64,000 nucleotides of DNA, from positions 124,001-188,000 of the forward strand of contig CAWFOB010000009.1 of assembly GCA_963817375.1 (NCBI GenBank), read 5' to 3'. Position numbers and translations under genes: made by a program. Below the pieces are notes generated by a model. It was given only the letters and a program-made list of their open reading frames with translations, was not told where the DNA came from and did not search any database. Shown in pieces: positions 18,679-26,849 of the stretch. This DNA is from JACVRM01 sp963817375. Its GTDB lineage: Bacteria; Actinomycetota; Thermoleophilia; Gaiellales; Gaiellaceae. Position 1 is the stretch's first letter. Every line of letters begins with the position of its first letter.

Positions 18679-19907
18679 CGTTCGAGGCGCCGCGCGGCAC
18701 CCACGACATCCTCCCGGCCGAGCAGCCGCTCTGGCAGTGGGCGCGCCGGGAGCTGGAGACGGTCTGCGCGCTCTACGGCTACCGCCGCATCGACACGCCC
18801 GGGTTCGAGGACACCGAGCTGATCATCCGCACCTCGGGCGAGGGCTCGGACGTCGTCCAGAAGGAGACCTACACGTTCGAGGACCGCGGCGGCCGCTCGC
18901 TGACGCTGCGCCCGGAGGCGACGGCGCCGATCTGCCGCGCCTACCTCCAGCACGGCCTGCACCGCGAGCCGCAGCCGCAGAAGCTCTACACGGTCGGCCC
19001 CATGTGGCGGTACGACCGGCCCCAGAAGGGCCGCTACCGCGAGCACTGGCAGCTGTCCGCCGAGGCGATCGGCTCCGACGATCCCGCCGTCGACGCGGAG
19101 ATCATCCAGCTGTACGACGCGCTCGCCGAGCGGCTCGGCGTCCGCAACCGGATCCTGCACCTGAACTCGATCGGCGACGCGAACTGCCGGCCCGCGTACA
19201 TCGAGAAGCTCTCCGCCTGGCTCGACGAGCACGAGGGGGAGCTGAACGCCGACGCGCGCGCCAAGCGCACGACCTCGCCGCTCCGCGTCTTCGACGTGAA
19301 GGACGAGCGCGTCCAGGAGCTCCTGCGCGGCGCGCCGACGATCGGCGAGTCGCTCTGCGACGACTGCCGCGAGCACTTCGCCGCCGTGCGCTCCTTCCTC
19401 GACGCGATGGGCGTCGCCTACGAGCTCGTGCCGACGCTCGTGCGCGGGCTCGACTACTACACGCGCACGACCTTCGAGTTCAAGGACGCGTCGATCGGCG
19501 CCCAGGACACGATCTGCGGCGGCGGCCGCTACGACGGGCTGATCGAGGCGATCGGCGGGCCGCCGACGCCGGGCATCGGCTTCGGGGCCGGCATCGAGCG
19601 GCTCCTGCTCTCCGCGAGCCCGGACGACCCGCCGGGGCAGCCGCCGGTCGACGCCTTCCTCGTCCTCGACGAGGGCGGCTCGCGCGAGACCCTGCTCCGC
19701 CTGCTCGCGGAGCTGCGCGCCGCCGGCATCGCGGCCGACACCGACTACGCCGGCCGCTCGCGCAAGGGGCAGCTCACGCAGGCCGGCCGGCTCGGCGCCG
19801 GCGCCACCGTCTTCGTCGCCGCGGACGCCGCCACGATCCGTGCGCGCGGCGCCGACGACAGGCGCGTCGCCCTCGACGAGCTCACCGCTACGCTCGCCCG
19901 ACGATGA
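18675..19907 (+). CDS. hisS: Histidyl-tRNA synthetase
   Basis: 410 residues. Class II motifs are present: PRGTHDILP at the N-terminus, motif 2 with GPMWRYDRPQKGRYREHWQ, the histidine-A loop LVRGLDYYTRTTFEF, and the GGGRYDGL motif. A C-terminal anticodon-binding domain starts near residue 320. It charges tRNA-His in the cytoplasm. The GTG start overlaps the MBL hydrolase stop, and its own TGA overlaps the aspS ATG (ATGA), the usual hisS-aspS pair. Confidence 0.96.
   Translation: MTFEAPRGTHDILPAEQPLWQWARRELETVCALYGYRRIDTPGFEDTELIIRTSGEGSDVVQKETYTFEDRGGRSLTLRPEATAPICRAYLQHGLHREPQPQKLYTVGPMWRYDRPQKGRYREHWQLSAEAIGSDDPAVDAEIIQLYDALAERLGVRNRILHLNSIGDANCRPAYIEKLSAWLDEHEGELNADARAKRTTSPLRVFDVKDERVQELLRGAPTIGESLCDDCREHFAAVRSFLDAMGVAYELVPTLVRGLDYYTRTTFEFKDASIGAQDTICGGGRYDGLIEAIGGPPTPGIGFGAGIERLLLSASPDDPPGQPPVDAFLVLDEGGSRETLLRLLAELRAAGIAADTDYAGRSRKGQLTQAGRLGAGATVFVAADAATIRARGADDRRVALDELTATLARR
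19889..19894 (+). promoter_or_regulatory. -10-like TACGCT inside the hisS end, before aspS
   Basis: TACGCT ends 9 bases before the aspS ATG. It lies within hisS coding sequence, so it may be chance, but the spacing equals that of the intergenic cases. Confidence 0.25.
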
Positions 19908-21652
19908 GCCACTGGAGGACATTGCGCTGCGGCGAGCCGCGCCCCGAGCACGAGGGCCAGCGGCAGACGCTCGCCGGCTGGGTCAACACCCGCCGCGACC
20001 ACGGGGGCCTCGTCTTCATCGACCTGCGCGACGAGACCGGCATCACCCAGCTCGTCGTCAACCCCGAGCACGCGACCGGCGCGGCGGAGGTCGCGCACGG
20101 CGTCCGCAACGAGTACGTGCTGCAGGCCACCGGCAACGTCGTCCGCCGCTCGCCCGAGACCGTCAACGAGAAGATGCCGACCGGCGCGGTCGAGCTCTTC
20201 GTCGACGAGCTGCAGGTGCTGAGCACGAGCACGCCGCTGCCGTTCCAGCTCGACGAGGACAACGTCGACGAGTCGCTGCGCCAGCGCTACCGCTGGCTCG
20301 ACCTGCGCCGCCCGCACATGCAGCGCAACATCCGCACCCGCGCTCAGGTCGTCCGGATCATCCGCGAGGAGATGGAGCGCGAGGGCTTCGTCGACATCGA
20401 GACGCCCATCCTCTGGAAGCCGACGCCCGAGGGCGCGCGCGACTTCGTCGTGCCGTCGCGCCTCCAGCCCGGCAAGTTCTTCGCGCTCCCGCAGTCGCCG
20501 CAGATCGCCAAGCAGCTGCTCGTCATGTCCGGCTTCGAGCGCTACTACCAGATCGCCCGCTGCTTCCGGGACGAGGATCTCCGCGCCGACCGGCTCCAGG
20601 AGCTGACCCAGCTCGACGTCGAGATGGCGTTCCCCGACCAGGACTTCCTGTTCGTGCTCATTGAACGGATCGTGCAGCGCATCTGGCGCGAGACGATCGG
20701 GGTCGAGCTGGAGACGCCGTTCCGGCGCATGGCCTACGACGAGGCCATCCTCCGCTTCGGCATCGACCGCCCCGATCTGCGCTTCGGCATGGAGATCCAG
20801 GAGGCGACCGCCGACACGCGCGGCTCCGAGTTCGGCGTCTTCGCGAACGCGCCCGCCGTGCGCTACATCGCCGTGCCGAAGGAGCTCTCGCGCAAGGAGG
20901 TGGAGGCGCTCGAGCACCAGGCGCGCTCGTGGGGGGCGAAGGGCCTCGCCTACATCGTCTTCCGCGAGAACGGTGAGGTGTCGTCGCCGATCGCCAAGTT
21001 CCTCTCGGACGACCTGCTCGAGCGCTGGCGGCAGCCCGGCCACACGCTGCTCTTCGGCGCCGGCGACCCGCGCGAGGTCGCGAAGGTGCTCGGGCTCCTG
21101 CGCATTCAGCTCGGCCGCGAGCTCGACCTGATCGACGAGTCGCGCTGGGAGTTCCTCTGGATCGTCGACATGAACGCCGCGGAGTTCGACGAGCACACGG
21201 AGACGTGGAACGCCGCCCACCACCCGTTCACGCGCCCGACCAACGACACGCTCGACCTCTTCGCGACCGACCCGGCGTCGGCGCGCGCGGTCGCCTACGA
21301 CCTGGTCGGAAACGGCAGCGAGCTCGCCGGCGGCTCCTTCCGCATCCACGAGCCCGCGCTCCAGCAGCAGGTCTTCGAGTACCTCGGCATCGGCCCGGAG
21401 GAGCAGCAGGAGAAGTTCGGCTTCCTGCTCGAGGCGCTCTCGATGGGCGCGCCGCCGCACGGCGGCATCGCCTCCGGCATCGACCGGCTCGTCATGGCGC
21501 TGCTCCACGAGCCGCGGATCCGCGACACGCAGGCGTTCCCGAAGAATCAGGCCGGGCTTGATTTGATGACCGGCGCGCCGATAGAGCTTCCACAGGACCA
21601 ACTCGACGAGCTGGGGATCGCGGTGCTCCCGCAGGACCCGGACGCCGGGTGA
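19904..21652 (+). CDS. aspS: Aspartyl-tRNA synthetase, probably non-discriminating
   Basis: 582 residues. N-terminal OB-fold (GWVNTRRDHGGLVFIDLRD), motif 2 FRDEDLRADRLQELTQLDVEM, a GAD insertion domain and the C-terminal motif 3 GGIASGIDRLVMAL. The OB-fold carries His in RRDHGG. In P. aeruginosa AspRS that His goes with charging both tRNA-Asp and tRNA-Asn, while E. coli has Leu there. I infer that Asn-tRNA may be made by transamidation in this organism. The ATG overlaps the hisS stop. Confidence 0.95.
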   Translation: MSHWRTLRCGEPRPEHEGQRQTLAGWVNTRRDHGGLVFIDLRDETGITQLVVNPEHATGAAEVAHGVRNEYVLQATGNVVRRSPETVNEKMPTGAVELFVDELQVLSTSTPLPFQLDEDNVDESLRQRYRWLDLRRPHMQRNIRTRAQVVRIIREEMEREGFVDIETPILWKPTPEGARDFVVPSRLQPGKFFALPQSPQIAKQLLVMSGFERYYQIARCFRDEDLRADRLQELTQLDVEMAFPDQDFLFVLIERIVQRIWRETIGVELETPFRRMAYDEAILRFGIDRPDLRFGMEIQEATADTRGSEFGVFANAPAVRYIAVPKELSRKEVEALEHQARSWGAKGLAYIVFRENGEVSSPIAKFLSDDLLERWRQPGHTLLFGAGDPREVAKVLGLLRIQLGRELDLIDESRWEFLWIVDMNAAEFDEHTETWNAAHHPFTRPTNDTLDLFATDPASARAVAYDLVGNGSELAGGSFRIHEPALQQQVFEYLGIGPEEQQEKFGFLLEALSMGAPPHGGIASGIDRLVMALLHEPRIRDTQAFPKNQAGLDLMTGAPIELPQDQLDELGIAVLPQDPDAG

Positions 21653-21708
21653 CGTAGACCGAAACGCACGTCATACTTCGCGTCGACCCCACCGAGGAGC
21701 AACAGCAC

Positions 21709-22515
21709 ATGGCCAGCGAAGACACTGCCCGCACGCCCAGCCCGTCGATCCAGTCGCTGCCGCGGCTCGAGGATCTCCGCACCACCGACAACGGCTACGA
21801 GCCGGACGCGGTCCGCGACGCGTTCGACGCCTACCGCCGGCACGTCGTCCAGCTGCAGGCGCAGCTGCGCGTGCTCAAGGCCGCCGGCCGCACGGCCGAC
21901 GTCGAGCCGACCGGGCACGCCATGCGCATGGACGCGCTCCACCTCATCCGCGAGGCCGCCGAGTTCGCCGACGTGCTCGAGCGCGACGCGCAGCGGGCAT
22001 CCGCTGCGCAGCTGCGCCGCACCGAGGCCGAGATCCGCCGCCGCCAGCAGGAGATGCAGCAGGGCGAAGCCGACGTCGAGCGCTTCCGCCAGGAGAGCGA
22101 GCGGCTCCGCGCCGAGACCCTGAACGCGGCCCGCAACGAGGCCCGCCAGCTGCTCGCCGACGCGAACCGCGACGCGAGCCAGGAGCTGCGCGAGGCCGAG
22201 GCCCGCTCGGCCCGGCTGCTCGAGCAGTCGCGCCACCAGGCGACCGAGCTCACGAACGCCGCCCGTGCCGAGGTCGAGCAGACGCTCGAGTGGGCACGCG
22301 GCCAGGCGGGGACGATCATGTCGCGCGCCCAGCAGGGCGCCGAGCAGCTGCTCGCAGCCGCCGGTCTCGGCGAGCCCGCGATCAGCCGGGTGGTCGAGGC
22401 ACTGCTCGCGCAGGCAGAGCGCGAGGCAGAAGGCGACGGCGCAGCGGCGCCGCCCGCCGGTCTTCGGGCCGCGCCTGAGCCGGCCGACACCAGCGGCAGC
22501 AGCCCGGCGAGCTAG
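21709..22515 (+). CDS. Coiled-coil protein, DivIVA/cell-division-scaffold-like
   Basis: 268 residues. After a Ser/Pro-rich start, the segment YEPDAVRDAFDAYRRHVVQL precedes a long Ala/Arg/Glu heptad region (about 75-210) rich in LRAE, ARNEARQLLADA and LREAEARSARLL. It ends in an Ala-rich tail. No transmembrane segment. The pattern resembles DivIVA/Wag31-like coiled-coil proteins, but a classic DivIVA N-terminal motif is not evident. A real ribosome binding site (GAGGAG, 10 bases before the ATG) is present, unlike most genes here. A CATACT box lies about 33 bases upstream. Confidence 0.7.
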   Translation: MASEDTARTPSPSIQSLPRLEDLRTTDNGYEPDAVRDAFDAYRRHVVQLQAQLRVLKAAGRTADVEPTGHAMRMDALHLIREAAEFADVLERDAQRASAAQLRRTEAEIRRRQQEMQQGEADVERFRQESERLRAETLNAARNEARQLLADANRDASQELREAEARSARLLEQSRHQATELTNAARAEVEQTLEWARGQAGTIMSRAQQGAEQLLAAAGLGEPAISRVVEALLAQAEREAEGDGAAAPPAGLRAAPEPADTSGSSPAS

Positions 22516-22518
22516 CCT
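22513..22518 (+). promoter_or_regulatory. -10-like TAGCCT before the membrane protein at 22530
   Basis: TAGCCT ends 11 bases before the ATG at 22530. It overlaps the stop of the upstream gene, and the spacing is the longest of the group, so support is weak. Confidence 0.25.
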
Positions 22519-22529
22519 CCGTCCCGCAG

Positions 22530-22976
22530 ATGGCGGGATCCGGCCGCAGATTCGTCCTCGAGGCGATCTTCCTTGCCTGCCTCGCCGTCACGGCCGGGCT
22601 GGCCGATCTGACGACGTCCCAGATCATCGGGGTCATGGCGCTCGGCTGGGTCGTGACCGTCCTGATCGAGCTCGTCTCGTGGCGTCTCGCCGTCCGGCAC
22701 CCGGCCGCCGCGGCGGCGCCGCAGGCGCTGGTCGAGCCCGAGCCCGAGGCGGGCGAGGCCGGCTCGGCCCCGGAGCCGATCCCGGCACCGGACCCGGAGC
22801 CCGAGCCGGCGCCCCGCAAGCGCGGCCTCTTCCGCCGCGCACCGCGCGAGGAGGAGCCCGCGCCGCCCGTCGAGGAGCCGGCCGAGCCGCCGCGCCACGT
22901 GCGGCTGATCGAGCGCTCCGACGAGGAGGACACCGGCACGCACCAGACGCCCGAGCAGCGGGCCGAGGGCGCGTAG
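22530..22976 (+). CDS. Membrane-anchored protein with Pro/Glu-rich tail
   Basis: 148 residues. Two N-terminal hydrophobic helices (about 8-25 and 31-50) are followed by a disordered acidic/proline tail (EPEPEAGEAG, PDPEPEPAPRK) and a charged end. The next gene has the same layout, so the two look like diverged duplicates. Family not recognised. The order coiled-coil protein, then two such anchored proteins, then a secreted DPBB protein suggests an envelope or division module, but this is inference from context. Confidence 0.72.
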   Translation: MAGSGRRFVLEAIFLACLAVTAGLADLTTSQIIGVMALGWVVTVLIELVSWRLAVRHPAAAAAPQALVEPEPEAGEAGSAPEPIPAPDPEPEPAPRKRGLFRRAPREEEPAPPVEEPAEPPRHVRLIERSDEEDTGTHQTPEQRAEGA

Positions 22977-22979
22977 TCC

Positions 22980-23663
<684 letters not shown>

Positions 23664-23664
23664 C

Positions 23665-24093
23665 GTGGGCCTTGTGCTGCTCCAGCGGGCGCTGGCCCTC
23701 GGGGCGGCGGCCATCCTCGCCGCCGTCGCCGGCGTCGCGATCGTCGAGCAGCGGAAGCCCGAGCCGAAGAAGCTTGCGCTGCCCGCGTCCGTGCCCGCCA
23801 TGGGCGGCGGTTGGTACGAGGGCTCGGCGGCGCCGAAGCTCGACCAGCAGACCGGCACGAGGACCGGCTGCGGCTACGTCCTGAAGAACCGCACCGCAGG
23901 CATCGCCCACCCGGTGCTCGGGTGCGGGACGAAGCTCTACCTGGAGTTCGGGTCGCACGAGGTGCTGACGCAGGTGATCTCGAAACGCGTCCCGGCCGGC
24001 GTCCAGTTCGCAGTCACGCCGAGGGTCGCGAAGCTCCTCGGCCTGCAGAGCACCGACATCGTCCGCTGGCGCTACGCCGCCGCGAACCCGTAA
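23665..24093 (+). CDS. Secreted RlpA-like double-psi beta-barrel protein, catalytic Asp absent
   Basis: 142 residues. One N-terminal hydrophobic segment (about 5-25, LALGAAAILAAVAGVAIV) acts as anchor or signal. From about residue 58 the sequence follows the RlpA/DPBB pattern: CGYVLKNRTAGIAHPVLGCGTKLYL, in parts CGYVLKNRTAGIAHP and LGCGTKLYLEF, then VISKRVPAG, FAVTPRVAKLLGL and STDIVRWRY. In RlpA-type glycan hydrolases the strand after VI carries Asp-Arg-Gly; here it reads VISKRVP, so catalysis is probably lost and a glycan-binding role is likelier. GTG start. REP element follows directly. Confidence 0.7.
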   Translation: MGLVLLQRALALGAAAILAAVAGVAIVEQRKPEPKKLALPASVPAMGGGWYEGSAAPKLDQQTGTRTGCGYVLKNRTAGIAHPVLGCGTKLYLEFGSHEVLTQVISKRVPAGVQFAVTPRVAKLLGLQSTDIVRWRYAAANP

Positions 24094-24203
24094 GGGGCTG
24101 TCCCCGTGTCAGCGGGGGCTGTCCCTCGTGCGTGCACAGGACGGCGCCCGAAGACCGGGATATCGCCCGATCACTGGGGACAGCCCCCTTCGGGGACAGC
24201 CCC
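24094..24203. repeat. REP/MITE-like palindromic element (copy 1)
   Basis: Left half: GGGGCTGTCCCC and a second GGGGCTGTCCC separated by 10 bases. Right half: GGGGACAGCCCC, CTTC, GGGGACAGCCCC. The halves are inverted copies around a ~50-base centre that begins TCGTGCGTG and ends TCACT. It begins on the base after the stop codon at 24091-24093. The centre is similar to that of the copy at 40738-40844, showing a family of miniature elements and not chance hairpins. Confidence 0.85.
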
Positions 24204-24231
24204 AAGAAGAAGGGCCGGCTTGCGCCGGCCC
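24201..24231 (-). terminator. Terminator-like hairpin of the candidate RNA
   Basis: Stem GGGCCGGC/GCCGGCCC with loop GCAA on the minus strand, followed by TTCTTCTT. It has only an imperfect U-run but is the most terminator-like hairpin I see in the window. Confidence 0.4.
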
Positions 24232-24381
24232 CCAAAACTGCTCCACCTCGCCGATGAGACCGGGGCGCTGAGAACCTGCCACTGGCAGGTGGGTGCCCTG
24301 CCGGCCTACGGCCGGACCCGGACTCCCTTCTCCTTGGTGTTGGTTCCAATTGCGTCCCCGGAACCACGCACGAGGTCGAGC
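24201..24381 (-). ncRNA. Candidate structured RNA gene, minus strand (about 177 nt)
   Basis: A TACCAT -10 box at 24388-24393 (minus) puts a transcription start at about 24381, which is exactly the first base of a helix arm. Helix 1 pairs 24371-24381 with 24240-24250 (11 positions, one mismatch). Inside are: a hairpin 24341-24347/24360-24366 (7 bp), a second helix 24317-24325/24256-24264 (one mismatch), and two strong hairpins within it at 24301-24315 and 24274-24290. A GC-rich hairpin with a 4-base loop (24212-24231) is followed on the minus strand by TTCTTCTT, a terminator-like end. No ORF fits. I do not recognise a named RNA family. Confidence 0.4.
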
Positions 24382-24407
24382 GAGCACATGGTAGCGCCAG
24401 GGGTCGC

Positions 24408-24413
24408 TACGGT
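24408..24413 (+). promoter_or_regulatory. -10 element TACGGT upstream of mnmA
   Basis: TACGGT ends 9 bases before the mnmA ATG at 24423. The intergenic stretch 24094-24422 otherwise holds the REP copy and the candidate minus-strand RNA. Confidence 0.4.
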
Positions 24414-24422
24414 GGCCGCACG

Positions 24423-25679
24423 ATGGTCGAGGTCGTCGGAGACTCCTCGCGTGACGGGCAGTGGGCGCTCGTCCGCCTCGCCGTGGACGGGGATCGCATC
24501 GTCGACGCCGACGCACCCGGGATCGCCGGGCCGCTCGCGGGGCTGACGCTCCTCGAGGCGGCGGCCGTCGGCGGGGACGAGCTCGCGGTCGACGCGCTCG
24601 CGGCGGCGCTCGGACAGGTCTTCCGCGCCGATCCCGACCCCGAGCGGGTCGCCGTGGCGATGAGCGGCGGCGTCGACAGCGCGGTCGCGCTCCTGCGCGC
24701 CGGGCCGAAGGCGGTCGGCGTGACGCTCCGCCTCTGGCTCGACCCGGAAGGGCCGGACGCCGCGCGGGCGTGCTGCTCGCCCGAGGCCGTGCTGGCCGCG
24801 CGGCGCACCTGCCACGAGCGCGGCATCCCGCACGTGACGCTCGACGCCCGCGAGGACTTCCGCCGCGCGATCGTGACCCCGTTCGTCCGCGCCTACGGCC
24901 GCGGCGAGACGCCGAACCCGTGCACGCGCTGCAACGGCCGCTTCCGCTTCGCCGAGCTGCTGCGCTTCGCCCGCCGCGCCGGGGCGGCACGCCTCGCGAC
25001 CGGCCATTACGCACGCATCGTCGAGCGCGACGGGCGCCTGCTCATCGCTCGCGCCGCCGATCCCGGGAAGGACCAGTCGTACATGCTCGCGACCATCGAC
25101 CCGAAGCTGCTCGACCGCCTCTGGTTCCCGCTCGGCGACCAGGCGAAGGCGGACACGCGGGCCGAGGCGGCCGCGGCCGGGCTCGAGGTTGCCGGGCGCG
25201 CCGACTCGCAGGAGGCCTGCTTCCTCGCCGGCGGCGACTACCGCGACTTCCTCCAGCGCCACGGGCTCGAGGCGCACGAGGGCGCGATCGTCGACGAGGA
25301 CGGCCGCGAGCTCGGCCGCCACGACGGCTTCTGGCGCTTCACGCCCGGACAGCGCCGCGGCCTGGGCGTCGCGGCCGCCGAGCCGCTCTACGCGCTGCGC
25401 ACCGACGCTCGCCGCAACACCGTCGTCGTCGGTCCGCGCGCGGCGCTCGGCACGACCACCGTTCGCGTGAAGGGCCGCCTCTACGCTCCCGCCGCCACGG
25501 TCCAGGTCAAGCTCCGCGCCCGCTCGCCGCTCGTCGCCGCCCGCCTGGCCGAGGATGGCAGCGGCTTCACGCTTCACCTGGCCGAGGCGTTTCACGGCGC
25601 CGCCCGCGGGCAGACCGCGGTGGTGTACGACGGCGACGCCGTCGTCGGCGCTGGAACGATCGACGCCGTGGCCGCATAG
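24423..25679 (+). CDS. mnmA: tRNA-specific 2-thiouridylase with N-terminal extension
   Basis: 418 residues. From about residue 78 it is a normal MnmA: PP-loop MSGGVDSAVAL, catalytic Cys in NPCTRCNGRF, ATGHYAR, GKDQSYML, the second Cys in DSQEACFLAGGDYRDF, and a C-terminal beta-barrel. It transfers sulfur to U34 of tRNA-Lys/Glu/Gln. The first 75 residues (MVEVVGDSSRDGQW onward) are an extra domain that precedes the usual start. It is weakly like the end of a NifU/IscU-type scaffold (LAGLTLLEAAAVGGDEL), which is speculative. ATG start, 9 bases after TACGGT. Confidence 0.9.
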   Translation: MVEVVGDSSRDGQWALVRLAVDGDRIVDADAPGIAGPLAGLTLLEAAAVGGDELAVDALAAALGQVFRADPDPERVAVAMSGGVDSAVALLRAGPKAVGVTLRLWLDPEGPDAARACCSPEAVLAARRTCHERGIPHVTLDAREDFRRAIVTPFVRAYGRGETPNPCTRCNGRFRFAELLRFARRAGAARLATGHYARIVERDGRLLIARAADPGKDQSYMLATIDPKLLDRLWFPLGDQAKADTRAEAAAAGLEVAGRADSQEACFLAGGDYRDFLQRHGLEAHEGAIVDEDGRELGRHDGFWRFTPGQRRGLGVAAAEPLYALRTDARRNTVVVGPRAALGTTTVRVKGRLYAPAATVQVKLRARSPLVAARLAEDGSGFTLHLAEAFHGAARGQTAVVYDGDAVVGAGTIDAVAA

Positions 25680-25689
25680 ACGCGGCAAG

Positions 25690-26073
25690 ATGCCCCCGAT
25701 GAGCGACCGGATCTCCCTCACCGTCCCGCGCGCGCGCCCGTACTTCGGGGTGGCCCACCTCGTGCTCGGCGGCGTCGCAGTGCGCCAGAACTTCACGATC
25801 GAGGCGCTCGAGGATCTCCAGCTGGCCGTCGAGGAGGTGCTCCAGCGGGAGCGCGGCGACGGCCACCTGACCCTCGAGCTGGAGCTCCTCGACGGGCGCA
25901 TCGAGGCGCGCCTCGGTCCGTTCGAGGGCAGCGTGCTGCGCCACGACCTCGAGCCGGGCGGCGAGCGCGAGCTCGGGCTGCGGCGGGTGCTCGACTCGAC
26001 CGTCGACTCCCACTCGGTCGAGACGCGCGACGACGGCGACTGGGTCCTGCTCACCAAGGCGCGCCCTGGCTGA
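25690..26073 (+). CDS. Anti-sigma regulatory factor-like protein (degenerate HATPase fold)
   Basis: 127 residues (ATG at 25690; an in-frame ATG at 25699 is also possible). The pattern ALEDLQLAVEEVLQRE followed by three beta strands and GLRRVLDSTVDSHSVE is that of RsbW/SpoIIAB serine kinases, and the next gene is a SigB/F-type sigma factor, the normal RsbW partner. However the N-box Asn and the DxGxG box for ATP binding are not visible, so it may bind the sigma factor without kinase activity. Overlaps the sigma gene by one base. Confidence 0.65.
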   Translation: MPPMSDRISLTVPRARPYFGVAHLVLGGVAVRQNFTIEALEDLQLAVEEVLQRERGDGHLTLELELLDGRIEARLGPFEGSVLRHDLEPGGERELGLRRVLDSTVDSHSVETRDDGDWVLLTKARPG

Positions 26074-26849
26074 TGCCGAATCCGCACGACACCGCGCTCC
26101 TGCGCCGCTACCACGAGCAGGGAGATCTCGCCGCCCGGGATGAGCTGATCGAGCAGTACATGTCGCTCGTCCGCTCGCTCGCGCGTCGCTACGCCTACCG
26201 CGGCGAGCAGCTGGACGATCTCGTCCAGATCGGCGCCATCGGCCTGATCAAGGCGATCGACCGCTTCGACATGAGCCGCGGCGTCGAGCTCACGACCTAC
26301 GCCACGCCGAACATCATCGGCGAGATCAAGCGGCACTTCCGCGACAAGGGCTGGGCCGTGCGCGTGCCGCGCGGGCTCCAGGAGCTGTCCGTCCAGCTGT
26401 CGAAGATCGTCGAGAACCTGACCGTGCAGCTCAGCCGCTCGCCGACGATCGCCGAGATCGCCAAGGAGGCCGGGGTGGAGGAGGAGCAGGTGCTCGAGGC
26501 GATCGAGAGCGGCCGCGCGTACAGCTCCGTCTCGCTGTCGGCGGGCGGCGGGATCGGCGACGAGGACGGCGACCTCGACCCGCTGGAGACGATCGGCACC
26601 ATCGAGCGCGAGTACGAGATCTCCGAGGACCGCGCGATGCTCGAGCCGGGCTTTCGCGTGCTCGACGAGCGCGAGCGGCGGATCCTCCAGCTGCGCTTCT
26701 TCGAGGGGCTGACGCAGTCGCAGATCGCCGCCCAGGTCGGCATCTCGCAGATGCACGTCTCGCGCCTGATCCGCCGCGCCCTCGAGAAGATCCGCGAGGA
26801 GATCGCCGAGGACGAGGACGAGCCGCAGAGCGCGGCCGGCGGCGTCTGA
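26073..26849 (+). CDS. SigB/SigF-family RNA polymerase sigma factor
   Basis: 258 residues. Region 2 includes LVQIGAIGLIKAIDRFD and TYATPNIIGEIKRHFRDKGW (the -10 recognition helix region), region 3 VPRGLQEL to RAYSSVSLS, and region 4 with the helix-turn-helix LTQSQIAAQVGISQMHVSRLI. No region 1. This is the general-stress/sporulation type found in Gram-positive bacteria, controlled by an RsbW-like anti-sigma factor, here probably the upstream gene. TGATG junction upstream. Confidence 0.93.
   Translation: MPNPHDTALLRRYHEQGDLAARDELIEQYMSLVRSLARRYAYRGEQLDDLVQIGAIGLIKAIDRFDMSRGVELTTYATPNIIGEIKRHFRDKGWAVRVPRGLQELSVQLSKIVENLTVQLSRSPTIAEIAKEAGVEEEQVLEAIESGRAYSSVSLSAGGGIGDEDGDLDPLETIGTIEREYEISEDRAMLEPGFRVLDERERRILQLRFFEGLTQSQIAAQVGISQMHVSRLIRRALEKIREEIAEDEDEPQSAAGGV

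Noticed and set aside
24240..24381. 6S, tmRNA, SRP RNA or a c-di-AMP (ydaO) riboswitch
   Set aside because: I tested by eye for a 6S-type single rod with central bubble, tRNA-like ends, the SRP GGAAG/GNRA core and the ydaO GGGGUGAAUCC-like element; none is convincing, so the RNA is left unnamed.
24306..26756. Very long open frame on the minus strand opposite mnmA and the sigma gene
   Set aside because: The plus-strand genes have clear families; the long minus frame is a GC-rich shadow with Arg/Ala/Pro-biased translation.
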